Below are positions 28,205 through 35,522 of a DNA stretch of 57,262 nt, in pieces; the first letter of the stretch is position 1; every line of letters starts with the position of its first letter. The position numbers were made by a program, and so were the translations under genes. A model generated the notes under the pieces. It saw only the letters and a program-made list of their open reading frames with translations, ran no database searches and was not told the DNA's origin. This DNA comes from JBCBSS01 sp039819065 (GTDB taxonomy: Bacteria > Bacteroidota > Bacteroidia > Cytophagales > Cyclobacteriaceae), in contig JBCBSS010000027.1 of NCBI GenBank assembly GCA_039819065.1, positions 1 through 57,262 of the forward strand, written 5' to 3'.

Positions 28205-28320
28205 GTGACATCTGGTGGATGATCAGGTGCAAAAAAGGAGTACTACTTTTTTATTCACCTTATAAAAATGGAGAAGAGATTGAACCGTACAATGGTAGTA
28301 TGGCTTTACCTCGAAATTGA
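28205..28320 (+). pseudogene. Decayed C-terminal fragment of an FN3-like protein
   Basis: The plus strand encodes VDDQVQK (20 of 21 bases identical to 23482-23502). After a one-base insertion in the A run at 28231-28236 it continues GVLLFYSPYKNGEEIE, matching the end of the FN3 protein at 21626 (GQLYFYYVTSKNEQEIE). There is no start and no upstream part. The fragment's stop is supplied by the sequence of the next fragment. It is a remnant of a duplication or of a lost paralogue. Confidence 0.75.
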
Positions 28321-28411
28321 CAATCTGATCAAAACCTCTTGATTTCAGTATGGAAGTGGCGATGACCGATCTATATCCTCCTTGGCAGTGGACATAATAT
28401 TGGTTACTCAC
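28312..28411 (-). pseudogene. Decayed fragment of the persulfide dioxygenase-rhodanese gene
   Basis: On the minus strand this encodes NQYYVHCQGGYRSV, ATSILKSRGFDQIVNFE, nearly identical to the second rhodanese domain of the gene at 29676. About 84 of 91 bases match 29754-29844. It has no start except a GTG outside the homology and no proper end. It abuts the FN3-like fragment directly at about 28315, so the junction marks a rearrangement. Confidence 0.85.
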
Positions 28412-28518
28412 CCTACTCCCAAACGTCGTTGGTGAATATTATTCAGAAATAGACCTCATTCCGTTGGGTTAATAGAGCTACATAGTTTCTAAGTTATCGG
28501 ATATGGACTTATTTATGA

Positions 28519-28557
28519 TATAATATTATACAAATCAGATAATTTTTAGTAAATTTG
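28519..28557 (+). promoter_or_regulatory. Promoter and candidate operator of the toxin-antitoxin pair
   Basis: TAAATTTG at 28550-28557 is a perfect TAnnTTTG -7 element only 4 bases before the ATG at 28562, so the mRNA may be leaderless. A 12-bp perfect palindrome, TATAATATTATA, lies at 28519-28530, near position -35 to -42, a fitting site for a dimeric XRE antitoxin. No TTTG -33 element is seen, as may be expected for a repressed promoter. Confidence 0.45.
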
Positions 28558-28561
28558 AAAC

Positions 28562-29059
28562 ATGATTTACATCTTGGATCGGCTCAATAACCAACTCGTA
28601 AAATCTGTGATACGATCAATGGACAAGAAGCTTATTCCACTCAAAAAAGATGGTTGGGACTTTAACTGGAAGAAGCTATCAACATTAGAGAATGGACAAA
28701 CCTATTTACTAAGTACTGTAAACTCTCCTAATCAAACCGAGGGGGCATTGTGCCTGAAAATAGAGTATGATATGTTAATCATGGAAGCACTCGAATTGGC
28801 TCCCCCCAACGTAGGCAGAGACAAACGTTATGATTATGTGGCCGGCTGTTTAATCGCTTTTGGTTGTAAAGAAAGTTTCAAAATTAGTGGGGCTTATAAA
28901 GGCTTCTTGACCTTTGTGGCCAAAACCAAATTGATACAATGGTATCAGCAGCAATATGGGGCAGAGCTAGCTTTAGGCCAACGCATGTTTACCGATTGGG
29001 AAACTGGAGAAAAGTTAATCGAGAAATACCTAAACAGAACGAAAAATAGTCAGGCATGA
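28562..29059 (+). CDS. GNAT-like protein, putative toxin of a GNAT/XRE toxin-antitoxin pair
   Basis: A 165-residue protein. The central and C-terminal parts look like a GNAT acetyltransferase fold: strands GALCLKIEYDMLIMEAL (61-77), then YDYVAGCLIAFGC (90-102), which sits where the acetyl-CoA loop begins, GAYKGFLTFVAKTKLIQWY (110-128) and YGAELALGQRMF (132-143). The acetyl-CoA consensus is weak, so activity is uncertain. The stop overlaps the next start by 4 bases (ATGA), and the next gene encodes a HigA-like XRE protein. The toxin-first order is that of higBA-type modules. Known GNAT toxins acetylate aminoacyl-tRNAs, usually with an RHH partner; the XRE partner is inference from context. Alternative: an accessory acetyltransferase. 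Confidence 0.7.
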   Translation: MIYILDRLNNQLVKSVIRSMDKKLIPLKKDGWDFNWKKLSTLENGQTYLLSTVNSPNQTEGALCLKIEYDMLIMEALELAPPNVGRDKRYDYVAGCLIAFGCKESFKISGAYKGFLTFVAKTKLIQWYQQQYGAELALGQRMFTDWETGEKLIEKYLNRTKNSQA

Positions 29060-29583
29060 AAAAAGGAACAGAAGAACCGGAAGAAAGTATGCTCACTCAG
29101 TCAATGGATGTAGGCACTGCTGGATTTGATGAATTTCAGGCTATTTTATTAAAGAAGGCAGGGAGTAGAACTGAAGATCAGAAAAGAAAGATTGATCTGC
29201 TGACCATCAAATATGAAATGGAGGATTATCTAGCCTCTGATATTAAAGAGGAAAAGAAGGCGGGAGACTTTTTGAGGGAGATATTGAAAAAGCTAAATAT
29301 CCAACAGAAGTTATTTGCAGAATACCTTGGTTTGAAACCTTCTAACCTCAGCAAGCTAATCTCAGGCGAGCGTACCATTAATTATGATTTAGCATTGATC
29401 TTTAGCAGGCTATTTAACCACAGCCCTATGTTATGGATTGAGATTCAGGCTAAAAATGAGCTTTACAAGCTGCTCCGAGCGAAGAAAAATGAATATTCCA
29501 CCTACTCTCTCAATAGTCTGGTAAATGAACAACGAGCCTCATACCAAGCCAAAAAAAGGAAGAAGGGCAAGGAGGAAACATAA
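29056..29583 (+). CDS. XRE-family HigA-like antitoxin/regulator
   Basis: A 175-residue protein with an N-terminal extension (1-70) and a helix-turn-helix at about 72-125 (FLREILKKLNIQQKLFAEYL, LKPSNLSKLISGER) followed by HSPMLWIEIQAKNELYKL. This is the layout of HigA-type antitoxins, where the C-terminal helix and NxxLW motif close the dimer. The N-terminal part may hold the toxin-binding region. It is translationally coupled to the upstream GNAT-like gene by a 4-base overlap. It probably autoregulates the pair through the palindrome upstream of 28550. Confidence 0.85.
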   Translation: MKKGTEEPEESMLTQSMDVGTAGFDEFQAILLKKAGSRTEDQKRKIDLLTIKYEMEDYLASDIKEEKKAGDFLREILKKLNIQQKLFAEYLGLKPSNLSKLISGERTINYDLALIFSRLFNHSPMLWIEIQAKNELYKLLRAKKNEYSTYSLNSLVNEQRASYQAKKRKKGKEET

Positions 29584-29620
29584 GAATATCTTCTATCTAA
29601 TGCCTATTGATCCGGTCATT

Positions 29621-29652
29621 AAAAAAGCCCGAAACGGTTGGGTTCCGGGCTT
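29621..29652 (-). terminator. Terminator of the persulfide dioxygenase-rhodanese gene
   Basis: On the minus strand AAGCCCG pairs with CGGGCTT, followed by six T residues. It lies 24 bases beyond the stop at 29676. It also stands as a stem-loop just after the convergent antitoxin gene, where it could act on both transcripts. Confidence 0.8.
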
Positions 29653-29675
29653 AATAACTAACATAAAAGCTACAG

Positions 29676-31085
29676 TTAAAGCATTGTAGTAGGCTCTTTG
29701 TATTGAGTCACTTTCACACATGACTTTTTTATTTCATTGAGGCCGCCTTCAATATTGACAATCTGATCAAAACCCCTTGATTTCAATATAGAGGCCGCGA
29801 TGACCGATCTATATCCGCCTTGGCAGTGGACATAATATTGGTTTGCCTTTCCAAGTTTATCGGTGTTTCTGTTGATGAAGTCAAGTGGGAAATTCAAAGC
29901 GCCTTCGATGTGTTGAGATTCATATTCGCTTGTCTTCCGAACGTCAAGGACATTCAGCATTTCAGTATCATACATGCCGACAAAGTCATGTGGGCCAATC
30001 GACTCAATACTTCCCGTTTCAAAGCTTGCCATTTGCCACGCTTCCATTCCGCCGTTCAAATAGCCTAAGGCATTGTCATATCCCACACGTGCGAGCCTGG
30101 TGACTACTTCTTCCTCCCTTCCTTCATTAGCTAGAAAGACAATGTTTTGTTCTAGGTCTGTAATCAGTGCTCCCACCCATGGTGCAAAATTGTCATCAAT
30201 GCCAATCCAGATGGCACCAGGGATATGGCATTTTAAGAACTGATCGGATGGCCGGGTGTCAAGTATCAGCGCGTCATTTCTCTCCACTATATCTTTGAAT
30301 TGTTTGGCGTCAAGTGCTACTACACCTCTCTCAAGCACCTCGTCGATGCTTTCATACCCCATCTTGTTCATGACCGCATTCTTCGGAAAATACTGTGGAG
30401 GTTCTACTAGCCCTACAGTCACTTCTTTGATAAACTCTTCTTTGCTCATATCTTGTCTCAACGCGTAGTTGGACAACTTCTGATGGCCTAGCGTATCTGT
30501 AGTTTCTTTGCTCATATTCTTGCCACAGGCAGAACCTGCTCCGTGACCTGGATATACAATCACCGAATCAGGTAAAGGCATTATCTTGTTTCTCAATGAG
30601 TCATAAAGATGGCCGGCTAAATCCTCTCGAGTCAAATCAGTCTTCACGGCTAAGTCTGGACGGCCGACATCTCCAATAAATAAAGTATCTCCAGTGAAAA
30701 GAGCATGCTCTTTCCCCTCTTCATCGATCAATAGGAAGGTAGAAGATTCCATTGTGTGTCCTGGCGTATGAATTACTTTGATCGTCACATCTCCCAATTT
30801 CAATTCCTCACCATCCTTGGCTACGTGTGCTTCAAAATTGGGCTGGGCGGTAGGGCCATAAACGATTTTTGCCCCTGTCTGCTGAGATAAATCTATGTGA
30901 CCAGAAACGAAATCCGCATGAAAGTGTGTCTCTAAAACGTACTTGATTTGAGTACCATTTTCGGTCGCTTTTTGGATATATGGGCTTACTTCCCTGAGAG
31001 GGTCTACAATAGCGGCTTCACCATTTGATTCTATGTAATAAGCTGCTTCAGCCAGACACCCAGTATAAATTTGTTCTACTCTCAT
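29676..31085 (-). CDS. Persulfide dioxygenase-sulfurtransferase, CstB-like (MBL fold plus two rhodanese domains)
   Basis: A 469-residue three-domain protein. Residues 1-250 form a metallo-beta-lactamase fold with the iron ligand motif THFHAD (53-58), HTPGH, FTGDTLFIGD and YPGHG, as in ETHE1-type persulfide dioxygenases. A first rhodanese domain (about 260-355) has lost its cysteine (FLANEGRE in place of C-x-x-G-x-R), and a second (about 370-460) keeps it in VHCQGGYRS. This MBL-pseudorhodanese-rhodanese order is that of CstB, which oxidises persulfides to sulfite or thiosulfate to detoxify sulfide. The gene is alone, with its own terminator. A Crp/Fnr regulator and a kinase lie upstream on the same strand. 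A partial copy lies at 28312. Confidence 0.92.
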   Translation of the reverse strand: MRVEQIYTGCLAEAAYYIESNGEAAIVDPLREVSPYIQKATENGTQIKYVLETHFHADFVSGHIDLSQQTGAKIVYGPTAQPNFEAHVAKDGEELKLGDVTIKVIHTPGHTMESSTFLLIDEEGKEHALFTGDTLFIGDVGRPDLAVKTDLTREDLAGHLYDSLRNKIMPLPDSVIVYPGHGAGSACGKNMSKETTDTLGHQKLSNYALRQDMSKEEFIKEVTVGLVEPPQYFPKNAVMNKMGYESIDEVLERGVVALDAKQFKDIVERNDALILDTRPSDQFLKCHIPGAIWIGIDDNFAPWVGALITDLEQNIVFLANEGREEEVVTRLARVGYDNALGYLNGGMEAWQMASFETGSIESIGPHDFVGMYDTEMLNVLDVRKTSEYESQHIEGALNFPLDFINRNTDKLGKANQYYVHCQGGYRSVIAASILKSRGFDQIVNIEGGLNEIKKSCVKVTQYKEPTTML

Positions 31086-31326
31086 GTTGATTTCATTTTG
31101 ATTTAACGATCATCAAATTTCGAGTACAACTGCCTTTAAGTCTGCAACTTATGTTACACAGCCTACCTGACATAAATCATGTTTTAGTACACTAAGCGTC
31201 ATTAGGGTATATTAGAATTTGTCGGAATGATTCTGGCTTTATTTCAGTAAGTGCCACAACTGAATGGATAGAATGAACCTTATATGATCACCAGATCATA
31301 AAGTCCAAGAGTCTTTCACATTGGCT

Positions 31327-31668
31327 TCAAACAGTCTGACGGGCAGTTATGAGTTGGTCAGAGTGTGCTATCAGTTCTTCTGCGTCAAAAGGAAGTTCAA
31401 GTATGATAGATTGACCGTTCAAGTTGTATTTGATAGAACTACTAGTCAGAACGATGATGGGGATTTTATTTTCAGTAACCAGCCAGGTCAAATTATGCAG
31501 GCCGATATCATCAGGGTCTGAGTAAACGATCAGATCTATATCCCCGGAAGGGATTGGACTTAATTTCTCATAAGAATCGATGAGCACAACATGCTTAACT
31601 CCCGAAAACGTCAAAAGCTCTCTTATATTCTCTGCTAGATCAATATCGCTTACCAGGATTACAATCAT
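31327..31668 (-). CDS. Degenerate receiver-domain protein
   Basis: 113 residues, all of them a CheY-like fold: acidic pair D8/D10, putative phospho-acceptor D51 at the end of DLIVYSD, and the conserved T75 in IVLTSS. The lysine normally found in the KPF motif is replaced: the segment reads ELPFDAEEL with Leu at 92. It has no output domain. It is 66 bases downstream of the PAS kinase on the same strand, so a partnership with that kinase is likely, but phosphotransfer may be weak or absent. Confidence 0.8.
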   Translation of the reverse strand: MIVILVSDIDLAENIRELLTFSGVKHVVLIDSYEKLSPIPSGDIDLIVYSDPDDIGLHNLTWLVTENKIPIIVLTSSSIKYNLNGQSIILELPFDAEELIAHSDQLITARQTV

Positions 31669-31734
31669 ACCCGAATATGGCCTTTTTTATTAAACCACTA
31701 ATTGACTATGATCAGTTTTAGCTATGAGATTTGA

Positions 31735-32880
31735 TTATCCCTGACAGGGAACGCGCACAAAGAATGTAGAACCTTCGTTATAGTGGCTTTCGAAGGATAT
31801 GACACCGTCCATTATTTCCACATATCTTTTGATGATATTTAACCCCAGACCTGTGCCTTTTATGCCTGACACATTAGATGCCCTGAAAAAACGGCTGAAA
31901 ATATTCTTTTGATCATTTTCAGGTATGCCAATACCATAATCTTTAACCACAATTTCAAGTGTCTCCGATTGTTTGATAATAAGCTCAATCTTCTTTTCCT
32001 GAGCAGAATATTTGCTGGCATTAGAAATCAGGTTCGTGAGTACGGCTCGTAATAAGTTTCGATCCATACATACTTCATCTGTGTCTATATCTTTACTTAC
32101 TAGAATGGTCTGACCTGTTTTAAGCGTCCCCTCTAATTCTTCTATGATCTCATTTAGAAAGTTACCTAATAGAAGAGGAGCCGGATTGTTGACAACCATG
32201 CCTTCTTCCAGCTTTTCCAACGACAAGAAATCGGTAAGAATACCATTTAAATTCTTGACCGAGCTTCTGATACGCCCGATATGCTTTTTTTGAGCTTCAA
32301 TATCACCCTTATCAATATATTTATCGATCAGGCTAGCTGATGATAAGATGGTACTAAGAGGGGTTCTGAATTCATGAGAAGCAATGGAAATGAACTTGGA
32401 TTTTAGTTCACTTAGCGCTTTTTCATTTTTCAGCGCTGATTCCAGTTGTTCAGTCCTTTCGTCGACTTGCTTCTGTAGTCGTTGTGTATAATTTTTCTGT
32501 TGTGTGATGTCGGTGATGAAAGCTACCATCACCCGGTCATCTACTATTTCATAAGAACTAAGGCTGATTTCAACTGGGAAGATTGTACCATCCTTTTTTG
32601 CTGCATATAAATCCTGGCCGGATCCCATCTCACGAGGTCTGGGATTACGGTTATAATGGGTTCTAAAACCGACATGCCCATCCCGAAATTTCTGGGGAAT
32701 CAGAACCTCTACCTTCTGACCTTCAAGCTCGTGATTCTCATATCCAAATAAGCGTTGAGTAATAGGGTTAGCCAGAACGATATAGCCATCCTGATCAACA
32801 ACAATAATTCCCACAGTAGCATGGTCGAATAGTGCCCTAAATCCGGCTTCGTTTTCGAACTGTAGAAGTTTTTCTTTCAT
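31735..32880 (-). CDS. PAS-domain sensor histidine kinase
   Basis: A 381-residue soluble kinase without a membrane helix. A PAS domain at about 10-128 (GIIVVDQDGYIVLANP, RLFGYENHELEG, FRDGHVGF, ending FITDITQQK) resembles FixL-like or NifL-like sensors of redox or oxygen, but no cofactor-binding histidine can be claimed by eye. A coiled linker is followed by HisKA with the phospho-His in SHEFRTPLS, and by HATPase motifs NLISNASKYS, DYGIGIP and GTGLGLNIIKRY. It is probably transcribed with the Crp/Fnr gene 115 bases upstream and the small receiver protein downstream. Confidence 0.93.
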   Translation of the reverse strand: MKEKLLQFENEAGFRALFDHATVGIIVVDQDGYIVLANPITQRLFGYENHELEGQKVEVLIPQKFRDGHVGFRTHYNRNPRPREMGSGQDLYAAKKDGTIFPVEISLSSYEIVDDRVMVAFITDITQQKNYTQRLQKQVDERTEQLESALKNEKALSELKSKFISIASHEFRTPLSTILSSASLIDKYIDKGDIEAQKKHIGRIRSSVKNLNGILTDFLSLEKLEEGMVVNNPAPLLLGNFLNEIIEELEGTLKTGQTILVSKDIDTDEVCMDRNLLRAVLTNLISNASKYSAQEKKIELIIKQSETLEIVVKDYGIGIPENDQKNIFSRFFRASNVSGIKGTGLGLNIIKRYVEIMDGVISFESHYNEGSTFFVRVPCQG

Positions 32881-32995
32881 ATACTAACAACCGTAAGGCT
32901 ATATCCCTGTCGACATTCAAAGAATGCGAAAATTGATGAAAATGGCCTTGACTAAAGTCAAGCTGAATAGCCAATTTTTAAAAAATATTCCCATA

Positions 32996-33664
32996 TCAAT
33001 CTCCCAGCTTACCGATTTTCGTTAATTCTTCCCTATTGATAATTTCTATATGTTTCTCATGGTTGATTATCAACCCTGCCTTTTCAAGTTCGTTTAGCTG
33101 TCTGCTGATCGTCTCAGGTATGGTGCCGATCATCGCAGCGATATCCTTTCTCTTGAACTTAACTACACCTATCTCATCAAAAGAAGGAGTAGTTCGATCC
33201 AGTGTCAATAGCGTCATACAGAGCCTTTCCCTGACACTTTTGGTAGCTAATCCCGTGATGGCATTATCTGATTTATACACCCGATCACACAGCATTTCTA
33301 TAACTTTATAGCCAAATTGAGGATCAGCTTCTATTGATTTCAAGAAAATCGTTTTGGCAATGAAATATATTTCACTTTTCTCAAGGCATATTGCCGATGT
33401 CTTATAAGACCAGCCCTGCAAAAGCGACAGATACCCAATGAAATCATGGGATTGTGCAACTCTTAGAATCACCTCCCGGCCATTGGTACCTTGTCGGGCC
33501 ACTTTAACGGAACCACTACTGATATAATAGATCCCCTTTGGGATTTCTCCATATCGATATACATATTGGTCAACATCATGGTTTTTCACAAGCTGAATCT
33601 TGTGCCCAGTTGTTTCCTTATAGAGTGTTTTTAAATTTTCAAAAAGCTCTTCTTTGAACGTCAT
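32996..33664 (-). CDS. Crp/Fnr family transcriptional regulator
   Basis: 222 residues: an N-terminal cyclic-nucleotide-binding-like beta roll (YRYGEIPKGIYYISSGSVKV, about 32-52), a long dimer helix and a C-terminal winged helix with VKFKRKDIAAMIGTIPETISRQLNELEKAGLI, the Crp/Fnr DNA-reading helix. No N-terminal cysteine cluster is present, so it is not an iron-sulfur Fnr. With the PAS kinase and the persulfide dioxygenase downstream, it may respond to redox or sulfide stress; this is inference from position. It is divergent from the M1 peptidase gene. Confidence 0.93.
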   Translation of the reverse strand: MTFKEELFENLKTLYKETTGHKIQLVKNHDVDQYVYRYGEIPKGIYYISSGSVKVARQGTNGREVILRVAQSHDFIGYLSLLQGWSYKTSAICLEKSEIYFIAKTIFLKSIEADPQFGYKVIEMLCDRVYKSDNAITGLATKSVRERLCMTLLTLDRTTPSFDEIGVVKFKRKDIAAMIGTIPETISRQLNELEKAGLIINHEKHIEIINREELTKIGKLGD

Positions 33665-33898
33665 GGCAAAAAAAATTGAGAAGAAATGAATGTAGCAGCA
33701 AAACGTGACCTACCTTGAAATCACTTCTTCAAAGAAACCATACAAAAGGATTACAAAACAATATGAGCTCGAATTATTCTTCTTTTTATGCGGCATGCCA
33801 TCTTAACTTTTGCTCGAAACAATACCACCCATAATTTTTTGTACCAACTGATATTAATTCGAATTTGTTTTCTAAAAAGTAAGTATATGTTTAGCTGT

Positions 33899-35521
33899 AT
33901 GAAGATAATGAGTATACCTAAACTACTAAGTGCCTTAGTTTTTTGCCTGACAGCTATCTCAGAGGCATCAGGCCAGGACTATTATGAGCGCCAACCTGCC
34001 ATTGATATCCAGCATTATACATTCGACCTCACCCTAAGCGACGATTCAAATTCAATAAAAGGCCAGGCTTCAATCGATATTGAAATGGTGCATCAAGTTG
34101 CATCATTCAAATTGGATTTGATCAGTCCGAAAGGAGGACATGGAATGACGGTTAAGGCGGTAAAATTGGGCAACGTAGAAGTTAACTTCACGCATAGCGA
34201 GGATAAACTAAACATTGAATTACCTGCATCTGTCAAAGAAAATGATCTATTTGAAGTAACTATCACCTATGAAGGCATCCCTGCTGACGGCCTGATTATA
34301 GCCAAAAACAAGTATGGTGATCGCACATTCTTTGGAGATAACTGGCCCAACCGTGCCCGGAACTGGCTGCCCAGTATTGACCATCCTTATGATAAGGCCA
34401 GTGTGGATTTTGTGGTAACTGCACCAGAACATTATAAGGTCATTGCTAACGGCATAAAACGAGAAGAAAGCAGCTTGGTTGGCGGTATGAAGCGCACCCA
34501 CTGGTACGAAGATGTTGACATCCCTACCAAGGTCATGGTAATAGGTGCCGCCAGATTTGCTATCCAACATGTGACTGAATATGAAGGTATCCCGGTAGAA
34601 AGCTGGGTATATCCTCAGAATAGAGAAGCAGGCTTCTATGACTATGCCATGGCTACCAAATCCCTTGCTCTTTTTCACCAACATATCGGCCCCTATTCTT
34701 ATGATAAGCTGGCTAACGTACAGTCCAAAACCCGCTATGGCGGTATGGAAAATGCCAGTAATATTTTCTACTATGAAAACTCAGTGACAGGAAACAGGAC
34801 TATCGAAGCGCTAATCGCCCATGAAGTAGCTCATCAGTGGTTTGGCAATTCTGCTTCGGAAAAAGACTGGCACCACATCTGGCTAAGCGAAGGCTTCGCC
34901 ACCTACTTCGCCAGTTGGTATATGGGGTTTGTATACGGAAAGGATAAAATGGATGAGCTACTCATTGAAGACAGGCAAGAAGTGATCGACTTTCATCGAC
35001 GAGAACAAGTGCCCATTGTCAATAAGGAAATCCGAGATTACAACCAATTGCTTAATGCCAACTCATATCAAAAAGGTGGTTGGGTGCTGCATATGCTCAG
35101 TGTAGAATTGGGTCAAGATGTTTTTATGCAAGGCATCAGGAAATACTATGAAACGTTCCGGAATGGCAATGCGCTTACAGCTGATCTTCGGCAGGTGATG
35201 GAATCAGTTTCTAGTAAGCAATTGGATTGGTTCTTTGAGCAATGGATTTTTAAAGCTGGTCACCCTAAACTTGAACTGAACTGGAAGTACAATGAGCAAA
35301 AGGACGAAATAAACATTAGCCTAGTCCAAGTTCAAAAAGAAGGTGCTTTCCAATTCCCTGTTGATTTGGAGATAATTGATACTAAGGGTAAATCACAACG
35401 ACAGACCATTAGAATGACAGAGAAAATGAAGAGCCTAACCTTGAAGATGAAACAGGCGCCCGCCAAAGTTATAATTGACCCTGATACGCGCCTGCTCTTT
35501 GAAGAAGTCAGTAAAAACTAA
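33899..35521 (+). CDS. M1 family metallopeptidase, secreted
   Basis: About 540 residues from the ATG at 33899 (MKIMSIPKLLSALVFCL, with a signal peptide to EASGQ). The frame is open to 33788 but the extra 37 codons would bury the signal peptide. It has the M1 aminopeptidase substrate motif GGMENAS (a GAMEN variant) and the zinc site HEVAHQWFGN with the third ligand Glu in WLSEGFATYF. The N-terminal beta domain and a short C-terminal beta domain are present; the long ERAP-type C-terminal helical domain is missing, as in other short bacterial forms. It trims amino acids from peptides in the periplasm or outside. Tail-to-tail with the M24 peptidase, with only 1 base between them. Confidence 0.93.
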   Translation: MKIMSIPKLLSALVFCLTAISEASGQDYYERQPAIDIQHYTFDLTLSDDSNSIKGQASIDIEMVHQVASFKLDLISPKGGHGMTVKAVKLGNVEVNFTHSEDKLNIELPASVKENDLFEVTITYEGIPADGLIIAKNKYGDRTFFGDNWPNRARNWLPSIDHPYDKASVDFVVTAPEHYKVIANGIKREESSLVGGMKRTHWYEDVDIPTKVMVIGAARFAIQHVTEYEGIPVESWVYPQNREAGFYDYAMATKSLALFHQHIGPYSYDKLANVQSKTRYGGMENASNIFYYENSVTGNRTIEALIAHEVAHQWFGNSASEKDWHHIWLSEGFATYFASWYMGFVYGKDKMDELLIEDRQEVIDFHRREQVPIVNKEIRDYNQLLNANSYQKGGWVLHMLSVELGQDVFMQGIRKYYETFRNGNALTADLRQVMESVSSKQLDWFFEQWIFKAGHPKLELNWKYNEQKDEINISLVQVQKEGAFQFPVDLEIIDTKGKSQRQTIRMTEKMKSLTLKMKQAPAKVIIDPDTRLLFEEVSKN

Positions 35522-35522
35522 C

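Noticed and set aside
28223..28411. 62-codon minus-strand gene with a rhodanese motif
   Set aside because: Only part of it matches the rhodanese domain, the rest is antisense to the FN3-like fragment, and there is no real start; it is listed as a pseudogene.
33788..33898. Upstream start for the M1 peptidase
   Set aside because: The extra 37 codons precede a normal signal peptide that begins at 33899.
34247..34684. 145-codon minus-strand open frame
   Set aside because: Antisense shadow of the M1 peptidase, whose zinc motifs are intact.
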